Assembly: GCA_028278225.1 (NCBI GenBank)
Contig: JANQEU010000014.1
Coordinates: 124,001 to 188,000, forward strand
Origin: Cyclobacteriaceae bacterium
Lineage (GTDB): Bacteria > Bacteroidota > Bacteroidia > Cytophagales > Cyclobacteriaceae
Direction: 5' to 3'
Length of the DNA stretch: 64,000 nucleotides
A program made the position numbers and the translations under genes. The number at the start of each line of letters is the position of its first letter. Position 1 is the stretch's first letter. Under the pieces are notes generated by a model. The model was not told the origin of the DNA. It did not search any database and saw only the letters and a list, made by a program, of their open reading frames with translations. Shown one piece after another: positions 52,201 through 60,875 of this stretch.

Positions 52201-54202
52201 CACCAGCCCTACATCCGTTGACCAGAATAAACGGGTACTTACCTTTATTATTATAGCCGTCCGCCGGGTTTGAAACTCTGCCAATCTCGATATCGGTGAC
52301 CGTGTTGCTGGAGTGGCCGAATAATGTTATCATTCCAACACCGGCATTTACCTCCTCAGCAATCGGAAAAACTTCAAAAATTGCTGAGGTTTCCTTTCCC
52401 TGGTTCATGGCTCTTCCTCCGAGAAAATCACCTTCAGCCACATTTTTGAAATTTTGAATGTATCCGGCAAACCTGTCCAACTCACTTGCGTCCTGACCAC
52501 CGCTAAGCTGTATCAGATTTTTGCGCCAAAGCACGTCAAAAGGTTGAGCTTCAAATTCAATCACTTTGTTCAGGTAAGCCCCGACATGTTCATTGGTACT
52601 TGCACTCAACCTTCCAATGGGTATTGCCGGAGCATGTGGATTGCCGGGATCCAGTCCTGTTGAAAAGCGCAGGTCCCCTCCGGGCAAGCCGTAAGTCGGG
52701 ATCATGACCGGGTCGAACAGAAATTCAGCCGAATCCAATGGAAATCTCCTGAAAAAGTCACTATTGACAGTACGTCCCTTACCAATGATAAAAACATATT
52801 CAATATTTCCATAAGCCTCCTCCAGTAATCTTCGTATGGCAATGGACGAGGGATCCCCGTAATTGAATTGATCATAGACATCTTCTATTTGAGCAATTAC
52901 AACATTATAGTTTCCGCCTGCCTGGCTTTCACGATAGTCTTCATATGCCAGGACCTGGTCCGTCCCATCAAGGCTCTCACGAAGTTTAGGATGGGTAATG
53001 ATCAAAAAATCATTATCGGAGTAGTTTATCTCGCTGAAGGAATATGCCTCGATTTTTGGAACATTCTTCCAGGATGTTACCGCGTAGATATGATGAGACA
53101 CTCCCGGGTTTTCAACGACAATATCAGCCCTGGAAATCAATGTCGTAGCGGGCAGTTTAATGGGATCGGATCGGTCCGTAATGTCGTAAAACTCATAGTT
53201 CCCGGGGCTATCGGTCATGACCTGAAAATACGCCCTCTCTTCCAAATTGATATCACTGACGAAAAGCTTATTTTCATCAGCCGGTATTACGATGGATTGA
53301 GGGTAAGTCAAAGAAACCTGCGCTACTGAAACGCGATCAGCCGCTCCTGATTCGCCAAGAACCGTCAATCTGATTACGAGCTCACCCCCGGGACCGACAT
53401 GGGTACCGGGAACATCGACCTGGTGATTTTGAAAAGTGTAATTGGCGAACTGTGCCTGATCAATCTCAGTAAGTGAACTTTCATCAGGCCCCACTTCAAT
53501 CCCAACAATATGAGTAAGGCTGTTCCCCCCGATCAGGGTTAAATTCAATTGAGGGTCCGGGGCGGAGGCTACGTAGTTATCGAGCAGGAAATTGAAAGTC
53601 TGATTGCCACCTTTACCGATAAAAGGACCCGTCCATCCTTCTCCCTGATCATAGTCACTCAGGTGGAAAGTATACCCCGCTCCGAATCTCCTTCCCTCAT
53701 GATAATTCGTACGCTGAATGATCCTGTCCGTTTCAAGGTGATAAGATTCGGGAGGTAAACCCAGATTGTCACCAATGTTACTTGACTGAATTCTTTTACC
53801 ACTTGTCAAGTTATCCCAGGTCAGAAAAAATGTCGCAGTATCAGAAAAAAGATTAAGGTACTGATGAGGTTGCGCGTCAGGCAAATAAAGATCCTGGTCA
53901 GATATTCCGTCATTTTTCTGTCCCCAAAACTCAAAGTAATCGAGTGTGACACCATCCTCATTGAAGAAGACCCGCAAAGACACTTCTTCACCCATGCGGT
54001 AAAGCTTGATCCTGGAAGCTGCTACGTTGGCGGTAGGAAATCCCTCGTTTTCAAGCTCCTCACTTGTCACCCGGTAAAACCCATCCTCGGAAATTTTGAG
54101 TTTGAAATAGTCCTGATTGAAATTGATCCATTGATTGGGTTGACCAAATGAGCAGAACGATACAAGCAGTGAGATCGATATGATGTTAGCTACCCTTCTC
54201 AT
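49211..54202 (-). CDS. porU2: gingipain-like C25 peptidase, T9SS sortase PorU2-like
   Basis: The 1663-residue protein has a signal peptide (LLVSFCSFGQ). Residues ~30-390 are a beta-rich propeptide-like region. The C25 peptidase domain covers about 395-770 with the catalytic pair His630 (ITLFGHSS) and Cys664 (ILVNGCRAG). CARDB/Ig-like modules follow (about 780-1500), and the end (about 1570-1663) has YPYPNPF and NGVYLYRVILKSGG, a T9SS type A sorting-like / FlgD-like fold. PorU removes sorting signals of T9SS cargo and links them to lipid at the cell surface; PorU2 is the name used for paralogues paired with PorV2. Overlaps porV2 by 17 bases. Confidence 0.82.
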   Translation of the reverse strand: MRRVANIISISLLVSFCSFGQPNQWINFNQDYFKLKISEDGFYRVTSEELENEGFPTANVAASRIKLYRMGEEVSLRVFFNEDGVTLDYFEFWGQKNDGISDQDLYLPDAQPHQYLNLFSDTATFFLTWDNLTSGKRIQSSNIGDNLGLPPESYHLETDRIIQRTNYHEGRRFGAGYTFHLSDYDQGEGWTGPFIGKGGNQTFNFLLDNYVASAPDPQLNLTLIGGNSLTHIVGIEVGPDESSLTEIDQAQFANYTFQNHQVDVPGTHVGPGGELVIRLTVLGESGAADRVSVAQVSLTYPQSIVIPADENKLFVSDINLEERAYFQVMTDSPGNYEFYDITDRSDPIKLPATTLISRADIVVENPGVSHHIYAVTSWKNVPKIEAYSFSEINYSDNDFLIITHPKLRESLDGTDQVLAYEDYRESQAGGNYNVVIAQIEDVYDQFNYGDPSSIAIRRLLEEAYGNIEYVFIIGKGRTVNSDFFRRFPLDSAEFLFDPVMIPTYGLPGGDLRFSTGLDPGNPHAPAIPIGRLSASTNEHVGAYLNKVIEFEAQPFDVLWRKNLIQLSGGQDASELDRFAGYIQNFKNVAEGDFLGGRAMNQGKETSAIFEVFPIAEEVNAGVGMITLFGHSSNTVTDIEIGRVSNPADGYNNKGKYPFILVNGCRAGEIFVNTVSFGEDWMREADKGCIGFIAHADFALSTNLRLFTDIFYEVAFAKEESFGSSVGEILVELAKEYFDRDGTGDAEKTQVHQTLYQGDPAIKVFGAIQADFQIEDLSVFASAISGDRILSQQDSFNINLVVKNFGRTVTDSLNVSIIRTLPNGETVTYERQFLPPRYRDTLSFSISNSGLTSVDGENSFSISIDPLNRIEELDEMNNGANISLFIAEGNTVNLLPQDQALVRNGEVDLIWQPLDILTPSRSYAVEFDSTSDFSSPFFQQFQTEGEDVLEYTVDFEGLGIQDTTVIYWRTRFANPANNEDTLWIGSSFALVPDSVSGWAQMDFDQFSANNFQGIQINESFSLLEFMTNSIPVNIVTQGTGIFNYDDNQVIINGTDLLNTINVVDPVCKTNTINAIALDRTSNALFRPITFDGADVFQPLVCGKLPQMIYNLDENDVLSARRIEELISNLKFSDHLLLFNLDSVAYSNWDDQILDALETIGVNRNDIASLIDGQPVVILGRKGLAPGEAVILWDNGSVFPPKEQQLSFNEDVVGSEVDGKISFPLIGPAKQWDSLYYDFEIESDDTFGVSISGVDVDGNKSPFFNSGRVEKIDISTLDALQYPFLEIEFELGDEISLTPPEFKSLGVEFDPSPEGLVFAPDKTVITVQEGQDITATVGIRNVSDIAYEDSITVNFLLRNVNSGNVTAMQRTIAAPDPKDTVQTGFTLSSIGMVGANDLIVEYSSSDIEITKSNNRLFMQSHVTVEEDNVNPVLDVTFDGAYIMNGDIVSSDPVIFVRLKDRNPYLVKSDTSGIEIELKPPGEGATYQRVSMTDPKISWTTATADEDFELEYKPGPLEDGVHSLRVQASDETGNLVATEPFEIDFEVINESTVTHFYPYPNPFSTSCRFVFTLTGSELPDNIKIQIMTISGRVVREIMQDEIGPVRIGDNITEYAWDGRDQYGDLLANGVYLYRVILKSGGRTFEHRSTVADRSFEHGFGKLYILR

Positions 54203-55277
54203 TGAAATCTACTTTGATAGAAAAAACATGGGAATAAAGGCCTTCTGCCTGATCGCCGACATCAGTCAATGCATAATCTATGGTGAGCTCCCTGATTTTG
54301 AATCCTATTCCCGCAGCAGGCTGATGCCTCCATGCATTGTCTCCGCTGAACTCTTTTATTCTTTGAAATTGTCCCGTTCCAAATCTCAGGAATATGGCAT
54401 TATTGTACCCCACTTCCAAACCAAATGACGGATCAATGGACGCAAAATTGGATCTGATGACGGTGTTTCTTTTGCCATCCAATGTGGTTTGCAGTTCAAC
54501 TGAGCCCAGGACTGAAAAGATCTCCCGAATTTCGAACGCCCTGGCGATCCCCAGAATTAACCGGGGTAAAGTGATCTCGGTAGTGCTGACCGGAACATCA
54601 TTCCCGGTATCGTTAAAAACCTCTCTGAACTGATCATCGTTGTGAGACCATACATTAAATGTCCCGAAAATATCGCGTGCGCTCAACCCCAGCTGCCATG
54701 AACGCACAGACTTTTGAGCCCCAAAATCAAAACCAAACCCCCAGGCTTTTGAGAAATCACCCGCAATCCTCCTGATTACCTTCACATTACCACCAACCTG
54801 CACCCCACCTAAAAAAGGTACACTTTGTGCATATGAAACGAGAAAGGCGTAATCAGACGCTGAGAAAAACTGTATCCGGCTATAATCTATCCTTCCGTCC
54901 GCATCAAAAAGGAACCTGGTATCCGGTATGTCATCAACGGAAAATCTAATTACGGAAAATGCAATCCTGCTGCTGTCTGCTACCCGCGTGGTAAAAGCAC
55001 CAAAGTCATAATTTGCAATTCCGGCAAAGTACGAGGAATGCATTAGCATAAGCTGATGATCCGGACTGACTCTAAGCAAACCCGCAGGATTCCAATACCC
55101 GGATGTAACGTCATTTACAAAAGCTACACCCTGAGCGCCCATCCCGAAAGCTCTTGCTCCTACCCCCAATGTCAGGAATTCATTGCTGTATTTGGGGGTA
55201 TTATCCTGTCCGACGGCTTCCATCAGGAACAAGGGGATGGCCCCAAGCAGCAATAGGAGTTTCAGGTTACACTTCAT
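54186..55277 (-). CDS. porV2: PorV/PorQ-family outer-membrane protein, PorV2-like
   Basis: This is a 363-residue protein with a signal peptide (LLLGAIPLFLMEAVGQ) and a FadL/PorV-like barrel. The segment FLTLGVGARAFGMGAQGVAF followed by TSGYWNPAGLLRVSP is the hallmark of PorV. The C-terminal strands alternate well (TIDYALTDV, GLYSHVFSIKVDF). PorV brings T9SS cargo from the translocon to the PorU sortase. It overlaps the sortase-like gene downstream by 17 bases, which supports a working pair in one operon. Confidence 0.85.
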   Translation of the reverse strand: MKCNLKLLLLLGAIPLFLMEAVGQDNTPKYSNEFLTLGVGARAFGMGAQGVAFVNDVTSGYWNPAGLLRVSPDHQLMLMHSSYFAGIANYDFGAFTTRVADSSRIAFSVIRFSVDDIPDTRFLFDADGRIDYSRIQFFSASDYAFLVSYAQSVPFLGGVQVGGNVKVIRRIAGDFSKAWGFGFDFGAQKSVRSWQLGLSARDIFGTFNVWSHNDDQFREVFNDTGNDVPVSTTEITLPRLILGIARAFEIREIFSVLGSVELQTTLDGKRNTVIRSNFASIDPSFGLEVGYNNAIFLRFGTGQFQRIKEFSGDNAWRHQPAAGIGFKIRELTIDYALTDVGDQAEGLYSHVFSIKVDFNEKGS

Positions 55278-55578
55278 CGAAGGATATCTAGGTGCAATTT
55301 AGAAAGAGGGAAATACAATCTTTGTCTTTGAAAACATGTGATTTTGACGATCGCCCCTAAAAGTCTTTAAAATAACGCACTTAATATGATATTATTGATA
55401 TTATATATAATTATTTTAAGAAAAATTAATATCATGTAATATTTCTTGGCAAGTACTTGGCCATACATAGTACCTTTCCGTATATAGTGACAGGAACAGT
55501 TGATTAATGTCAGCATTCCGAATCCTTGTTTCGGCGGATTACGGAGTTACTAACATTCAAACTTTATACACATGAATT
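55278..55578. promoter_or_regulatory. divergent porV2 / PadR-PspC control region
   Basis: The 301-base gap is very A+T-rich at 55380-55440. ATGATATTA (55386-55394) is mirrored perfectly by TAATATCAT (55427-55435), and GATATTAT is repeated directly near 55397. Downstream, AAGTACTT (55451-55458, itself a palindrome) and AGTAC (55469-55473) are 18 bases apart; TTGG (55446-55449) and TACCTTTC (55471-55478) could be a weak promoter for the PadR gene. PadR autoregulation through one of these dyads is likely but unproven. Confidence 0.5.
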
Positions 55579-55932
55579 ATGAATATTGAAAACACGCAGG
55601 TGCAAATGAGAAAGGGGATCCTGGAGTATTGCATCCTGAACATCATATCACGGGGCGAGGTATATGCGTCGGATATGTTGGTAGAACTGACTTCGGCAAA
55701 AATCATGGTAGTGGAAGGCACATTGTACCCGCTCCTGACCAGATTGAGAAAAGCAGGTCTGGTCGATTACAAGTGGGTTGAATCAAGTTCCGGACCACCA
55801 AGAAAATATTACACAATAACCAAGGACGGCGTTAAATTCTTAACAGCCCTGTCCGAAACCTGGGACGAACTGATCGCTTCGACTCAAAAGATCAAATCCG
55901 TCAAAAAAAAGAAGTCAACTAAGAAATCATGA
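55579..55932 (+). CDS. PadR-family transcriptional regulator
   Basis: This is a 117-residue winged-helix protein. QMRKGILEYCILNIISRGEV, then EGTLYPLLTRLRKAGLVDY and GPPRKYYTITKDGVKFL are the classic PadR segments. A lysine-rich tail (SVKKKKSTKKS) ends it. It overlaps the PspC gene by four bases (ATGA). In Bacteroidota this PadR-PspC pairing is common and is thought to respond to envelope stress or antibiotics. It probably represses its own operon. Confidence 0.9.
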   Translation: MNIENTQVQMRKGILEYCILNIISRGEVYASDMLVELTSAKIMVVEGTLYPLLTRLRKAGLVDYKWVESSSGPPRKYYTITKDGVKFLTALSETWDELIASTQKIKSVKKKKSTKKS

Positions 55933-58376
55933 AAAAAAACATAAGCATAAATATTGGTGGTATAATATTCCATATTGAAGAGGATGGATTTGACCGCCTG
56001 AAAAACTACCTTGATTCAATTAACAACTACTTTTCTTCGTTCGAAGACAGTAAGGAGATCATTGATGATATTGAAAACCGGATAGCTGAAATTTTCCTCG
56101 GCAAATTATCCGAAGGAAACCAGGTCATCACTATTGTTGAGATCGAGGAATTGATAACAACGATGGGTACCATAGCTGATTTCGAAGCTACCATTGAAAC
56201 TGAACCCGAGGATCAAAAAGTAACAGAGGATGAAACACAAAAGGAAGAGGCCGAGGAACCAACAAAAGAAAAGGCCGCCTCTGCGGCAAAGCGTCTTTAC
56301 CGGGATACCAAACACAGGGTACTTGGGGGAGTTGCTTCCGGTATCGCACACTATTTTAATATAGATCCAATCTGGATCAGGTTGTTATTCCTTGCTCTGC
56401 TTTTCAATATTCTCTTTTGGGGACTAAGCGGAGCCACTTTCCTGGCGTACATTATACTGTGGATTGTACTCCCTCCCAATGACGAATTGGAGGAAGACAA
56501 AGGGATCAAGAAGCTCTTTCGTAGTTCAGAGGACAGGGTTCTGGGAGGAGTATCCAGTGGGATTGCCGCATATTTCGGAACGGACGCGACCGTCATAAGG
56601 CTATTGTTTGTATTATCCATCTTCCTTGGAGGCGCCGGTCTCATTCTGTATATCATTCTCTGGATCATTACGCCTGAGGCAAAGACCATAACCGAAAAAA
56701 TGCAAATGCAGGGGGAGCCGGTTACCCTCTCTAACATCGAGACCAACATAAAAAAAAGTCTCAAGGTAGAAGAGGGTGAAGAATCGGTTATAGTAAAGAT
56801 CTTACTGTTCCCATTCAGATTAATCGCACTGATAATCAATGCTTTGGCTCAGATCCTGGGCCCGCTTCTCAAGTTTCTTGTAGAAGCTTTCAGGATACTT
56901 TTCGGGGTGTTGGTAACAGTTACAGGCTTTGCAATTACTATTTCCTGCATTGTCGTCCTGTTTGTTTTGATGGGGCTCGGCGGTGCGTGGTACGACTTTG
57001 TTCAAGTACATGACATACCTACTGACATATTCATTAATAGTGTGAACTGGATAGCTGCCATTTCATTATTCCTGGTATTTGTTATACCCGCATTAGCGCT
57101 TATTCTGTTAGGTATTGTGATTATCGTTAAGAAGAGAGTTGGTAATGCATACGTCGGCTGGTCGCTATTCGGATTATGGATACTCGGATTGATCGGAGCT
57201 TCCTTTACAATCCCGGCTGTCGTGCGGGAATTCACAGTCGAAAATGATTTCAGGGAGGAGCGTGTGTACGAAAAACCTGAGGGAATACCCACGCTGAGAT
57301 TGAATGATAATTTCGATTATGGCAACTACGACGGCGTCAACCTTAGACTTCGTGGACACTCTGATAGTACCTACAAGCTTCTCCTGCGATATGAAGCCAG
57401 GGGCTCCTCCCGAAGAGACGCGGAGGACAATGCCAGAGCGGTGAGCTATACGGTAGTTCAGGATGGAAATGATTTCATTTTTGATTCTGAAATAGATTTC
57501 AATCAGGCGCCGTTCAGGTTCCAGGAAGTGGATGCAATCTTTTACATTCCATTCGGTGAAACATTCAGGATGGAATACGAGCTTAGGGAAATCCTGAGTA
57601 ACACTTTGCATTTGAACGGTTACAGGGCATATCAAATGGAAGGGAATGACTGGACCTTTGACAGAGGCGGGATAAAATGTATCACCTGCGATGAAGAAGG
57701 GATATCGAGAAGAAGATCCAGGTCCGGTGCATGGAATAGCGTTCGTGGCGAAGCAATTACCTATGAATTCGAAGACTTTAACAGCATAAAAGTTGCGTCA
57801 TCTTTCAAAATCAGAATAAGACAGGACAATGAATACCGGGTAGAACTGAAAGGTGATGATGCGGACGAAGTGACATTGGTACAGTACGGAGATGAGCTTG
57901 AGATTAAGTATAGAGATTCCTGGGACTGGTGGGATCGCAACCGCGGCTATGATCTCGATCTCCATCTCTATGTCACTGCTCCGGAGCTTGAGTCCCTGGA
58001 ATTGATAGGCGGTTGTGAAGGTAGAATTGATGATTTCAATACACGGGAAATGGAGATCAAACTCACGGGGGCTTCCGAACTTGATGCGGATATCGATCCA
58101 AGATTCTTGGATGTGGAGCTTGTAGGGGCTTCAAAACTGACCCTGGATGGCAAAGCGAACGAATTGAATGCAAAACTTGTGGGGGCATCCAGGTTAGACG
58201 CCTCGGACTTCAGATCCCAAAATGTTGATGTTTCAGTCTTAGGGGCTTCAAAAGCAGAGGTCTATGGAACAGAAGAAATTGAAATAAAAGCTACAGGTGT
58301 CAGCACCGTCAGATATCGCGGAACCGACAGGGTTCGAATCGATAGTGATGGGCTAAGTACCGTAAGACGTTATTGA
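55929..58376 (+). CDS. PspC-domain membrane protein with GIN (DUF2807) C-terminal domain
   Basis: The 815-residue protein has an N-terminal ~85-residue domain (DDIENRIAEIFLGKL), then two PspC domains (about 121-185 and 193-250, RVLGGVASGIAHYF and RVLGGVSSGIAAYF), four or five membrane helices (about 290-425), a periplasmic region (about 430-600), and a GIN/DUF2807 beta-helix (about 620-815) with repeated LxGAS/ELVGAS turns (IKLTGASELDAD, VELVGASKLTL, AKLVGASRLDAS). PspC senses envelope stress in the Psp system. Together with the overlapping PadR gene it forms a two-gene unit. Confidence 0.88.
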   Translation: MKKNISINIGGIIFHIEEDGFDRLKNYLDSINNYFSSFEDSKEIIDDIENRIAEIFLGKLSEGNQVITIVEIEELITTMGTIADFEATIETEPEDQKVTEDETQKEEAEEPTKEKAASAAKRLYRDTKHRVLGGVASGIAHYFNIDPIWIRLLFLALLFNILFWGLSGATFLAYIILWIVLPPNDELEEDKGIKKLFRSSEDRVLGGVSSGIAAYFGTDATVIRLLFVLSIFLGGAGLILYIILWIITPEAKTITEKMQMQGEPVTLSNIETNIKKSLKVEEGEESVIVKILLFPFRLIALIINALAQILGPLLKFLVEAFRILFGVLVTVTGFAITISCIVVLFVLMGLGGAWYDFVQVHDIPTDIFINSVNWIAAISLFLVFVIPALALILLGIVIIVKKRVGNAYVGWSLFGLWILGLIGASFTIPAVVREFTVENDFREERVYEKPEGIPTLRLNDNFDYGNYDGVNLRLRGHSDSTYKLLLRYEARGSSRRDAEDNARAVSYTVVQDGNDFIFDSEIDFNQAPFRFQEVDAIFYIPFGETFRMEYELREILSNTLHLNGYRAYQMEGNDWTFDRGGIKCITCDEEGISRRRSRSGAWNSVRGEAITYEFEDFNSIKVASSFKIRIRQDNEYRVELKGDDADEVTLVQYGDELEIKYRDSWDWWDRNRGYDLDLHLYVTAPELESLELIGGCEGRIDDFNTREMEIKLTGASELDADIDPRFLDVELVGASKLTLDGKANELNAKLVGASRLDASDFRSQNVDVSVLGASKAEVYGTEEIEIKATGVSTVRYRGTDRVRIDSDGLSTVRRY

Positions 58377-58426
58377 TTCTAATTTTCTCTTGTCAATCTC
58401 ACGCCAAGTGGATTGAACCATGATGC

Positions 58427-58478
58427 AGCCTCGCCATCCTAATTCCGGTAAACATCGGAACGGAGGCGGGGCTTTTTT
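58427..58478 (+). terminator. intrinsic terminator of the PadR-PspC operon
   Basis: AGCCTCGCC (58427-58435) pairs with GGCGGGGCT (58464-58472, with one G-T pair), and an inner stem TTCCG/CGGAA extends it. A run of T follows. It starts 51 bases after the stop codon. Confidence 0.85.
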
Positions 58479-58489
58479 CTACATGTGAT

Positions 58490-59611
58490 TCAAATCAGGA
58501 ACTCATCGAAATTTCCGGCGTGAATGATTTGGAATTTGGCATCCTGGTAGGTTTTGCCAAAGGTTACCGGAAATCTTACCTTTTTGTTTTCAGAATACTT
58601 AAACTCAAAAGCAGTCAGCTGACCATCAATATCTTCAATGTAGTCTATCTCCTGTTTCTGCCTGGTCCTCCAAAAATATGAGTTCACATAATGATGATTG
58701 TAATGGTTACTTTTTATTCGTTCGGAAACCATGAAATTCTCCCAAAGCGCTCCCTTATCCTGCCGCAAATCCAGCGGCGCATAATTTGAGATCAAACTAT
58801 TCCGTACCCCATTATCGTAAAAGTATATTTTCCTGGTTGTACTTATCTCATTTCTTAGATTACGGCTGAATGGCTGTAAACGAAATATCACAAATGCTTT
58901 CTCCAAAATGTCAATGTAGTTACCAATCGTATTTTTATCAACCTGGACAAGATTGGCCAGCTCATTGTACGAAACTTCGTTACCGACTTGAAAAGCAAGG
59001 GCTTTTAAGAGCCTGACAATAACTTCGGGCTTTCGAATTCCCGCCAAAGACAGCACATCTTTGTATAGGTAACTTGAAGTTAGTTGCATCAATACATCCT
59101 TCTCCTGACCCTGTGACATAATTACTTCCGGATACATGCCGAAAATCAGCCGCTGCTCCAGTTGCTGTCTGGCAACAATAAAACCAACATGACCCTGAAA
59201 TTCAGTCCAGCTTATCGGAAACAGATGATACTCCCACTTTCTTCCAGTGAGCGGCTCATTGATCTTCTGGTTGATCTCAAAGGCGGAAGATCCGCTTACA
59301 AAAAGAGAAACACCAGGAAGCTGATCGGTAATCAGTTTCAGCGTCATACCAACGTTACTGATTCGTTGAGCTTCATCTATAAACACAGTCTTATATGATC
59401 CTATGATCTGTTTCAGTTTTTCCGTGTTGACATCTGAAAGTTCCTCCTGCACCAGGGGATCATCACCATCCAGAAACAAATACCTATCCGGATCAGAAAG
59501 AATCTCCTTGATCAAGGTGGTCTTTCCTGTCTGCCGAGGCCCCAAAAGAACAATAGCTTTGTTCCCGGATACTCTGTTTTTTAGGATTTCGAAAAGCTTC
59601 CTCGGTATCAT
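58490..59611 (-). CDS. AAA ATPase with DUF4143 C-terminal domain
   Basis: This is a 373-residue protein with an AAA_14 ATPase at the N-terminus (Walker A GPRQTGKTT, Gly24-Thr32; Walker B TVFIDEAQR; LFVSGSSAFE) and a DUF4143 domain (about 200-370) containing WRTRQKQEIDYIED and LTAFEFKY. The latter resembles the PD-(D/E)xK nuclease fold (D-x(n)-ExK: IDYIED, then EFK). Such proteins are abundant and scattered in Bacteroidota and archaea; their function is unknown. The three tandem palindromic repeats directly before the start are likely its operator. Confidence 0.85.
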   Translation of the reverse strand: MIPRKLFEILKNRVSGNKAIVLLGPRQTGKTTLIKEILSDPDRYLFLDGDDPLVQEELSDVNTEKLKQIIGSYKTVFIDEAQRISNVGMTLKLITDQLPGVSLFVSGSSAFEINQKINEPLTGRKWEYHLFPISWTEFQGHVGFIVARQQLEQRLIFGMYPEVIMSQGQEKDVLMQLTSSYLYKDVLSLAGIRKPEVIVRLLKALAFQVGNEVSYNELANLVQVDKNTIGNYIDILEKAFVIFRLQPFSRNLRNEISTTRKIYFYDNGVRNSLISNYAPLDLRQDKGALWENFMVSERIKSNHYNHHYVNSYFWRTRQKQEIDYIEDIDGQLTAFEFKYSENKKVRFPVTFGKTYQDAKFQIIHAGNFDEFLI

Positions 59612-59614
59612 TAT

Positions 59615-59703
59615 TCACCAAATGTAATACTTTTTAGTGATTATATTCACCAAATGTAATATTTTTTGGTGATTATATTCACCAAATATCATGTTTTTCA
59701 TGA
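59615..59703. repeat. three tandem 32-base palindromic units before the ATPase gene
   Basis: Units begin at 59615, 59647 and 59679 (TCACCAAA each time), an exact 32-bp period. Unit 2 is a perfect dyad, TCACCAAA-N10-TTTGGTGA; unit 1 has one mismatch in the right arm (TTTAGTGA). In unit 3 the right arm has drifted, but ATCATG-TTTTT-CATGAT inside it is a perfect dyad. They begin four bases upstream of the ATG (complement 59609-59611), so bound protein would block transcription or initiation. Confidence 0.75.
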
Positions 59704-59750
59704 TTACAATTTTTCAGGAGATCAACATCATCTACCAGTCAGGAGCTATC

Positions 59751-60875
59751 TTATGTTGTTTTTCTATATCTCCAAACCGCCAGTGAATTGATAATAATTG
59801 CATAGAAAACAACAACTATTATTTGCCTGCCAATATCCTGCAATCCGGACCCTTTTAACATAACAAGTCTTATAACTTCGATAAAATATCGCACCGGATT
59901 GATGAGGGTGATCTTCTGAGCCCAGGGCGGCATGTTTTCGATGGGCGTGAATAACCCACCCATCAGGATGAAGATGACAAGGAAAAACCAGGAAATGAAC
60001 ATTGCCTGCTGCTGCGTTTCCGTAACGGTAGATATAAACATCCCAATGCCCACAACCATAACGAGGTAGACTGCAGTGAATCCGTATAACAACAGCAGGC
60101 TTCCTACTATCGGGATATTGAATACCAGTTTTGCCACGAGTAAACCCAGGCTGAATTCGAATAATCCGATAATCCACAGGGGGATCATCTTACCCAGAAT
60201 GAACTGATATTTTTTAAGGGGTGTCACATTGAGTTGTTCGATGGTACCAAGTTCTTTTTCCCTGACAATATTCATGGATGAAATGAACGCGCCGATCATT
60301 GTGACCAGGATCACCAGGATCCCAGGAACCATGTATGTTTTATAATTGAGGAAAGGATTGAACCAAAAAGAATAAGTGGTCTCAATTACCTGGAGATCAA
60401 TTTTCTTTAATGGCATTTTAGCCATCAGCTCACCTCCCACTTCAAGGCTAAAGTCCCGGGCTACCTGGCTAAGGTAAAAACTCCCAAGACCTGCTTTAAT
60501 TCCGTCAATAGCATTTACCAACAGTTGGATTTCTGATTTTTCAGATGTCAGATAATCTCTTTCAAAACCGATGGGGACATTAAGAATCAAATCTGTTTTG
60601 CCTTTATCCAACTCTTCATTCAAATCAATATATTCGAAAGAGACATCCGTCAGGGAGAAGTATTCCGACGAACTTATTTTATCTCTCAACCTGGAACTTG
60701 CAGTACTCTGATCCTGATCATTCCAATAGATCTTTAAGTTACGAATTTCAAAATCCGCTGCATACGCCAGAACCAATAGCTGAATCACCGGTGCGACAAT
60801 AATGATTGGCAGAATACTCTTATTCCTGAATATCTGGAGAAACTCTTTTTGAATTAAAAATCTGATCGTCCTCAT
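59751..60875 (-). CDS. ABC-2 type permease (YbhR-like)
   Basis: The 374-residue protein has an N-terminal membrane helix (residues ~22-42), a large periplasmic domain (~45-170) and five C-terminal helices, the ABC-2/YbhS-YbhR layout. NIVREKELGTIEQLNVTPL is the conserved coupling-helix region before the third membrane segment, and FTPIENMPPWAQKITLINP near the end is a family signature. It is the last gene of the exporter operon, overlapping the previous permease by four bases. The pair should form a heterodimeric membrane channel driven by the two ATPases upstream. Confidence 0.9.
   Translation of the reverse strand: MRTIRFLIQKEFLQIFRNKSILPIIIVAPVIQLLVLAYAADFEIRNLKIYWNDQDQSTASSRLRDKISSSEYFSLTDVSFEYIDLNEELDKGKTDLILNVPIGFERDYLTSEKSEIQLLVNAIDGIKAGLGSFYLSQVARDFSLEVGGELMAKMPLKKIDLQVIETTYSFWFNPFLNYKTYMVPGILVILVTMIGAFISSMNIVREKELGTIEQLNVTPLKKYQFILGKMIPLWIIGLFEFSLGLLVAKLVFNIPIVGSLLLLYGFTAVYLVMVVGIGMFISTVTETQQQAMFISWFFLVIFILMGGLFTPIENMPPWAQKITLINPVRYFIEVIRLVMLKGSGLQDIGRQIIVVVFYAIIINSLAVWRYRKTT

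Noticed and set aside
59615-59703. CRISPR-like array
   Set aside because: The units are contiguous 32-base repeats without unique spacers, and no cas gene is present.
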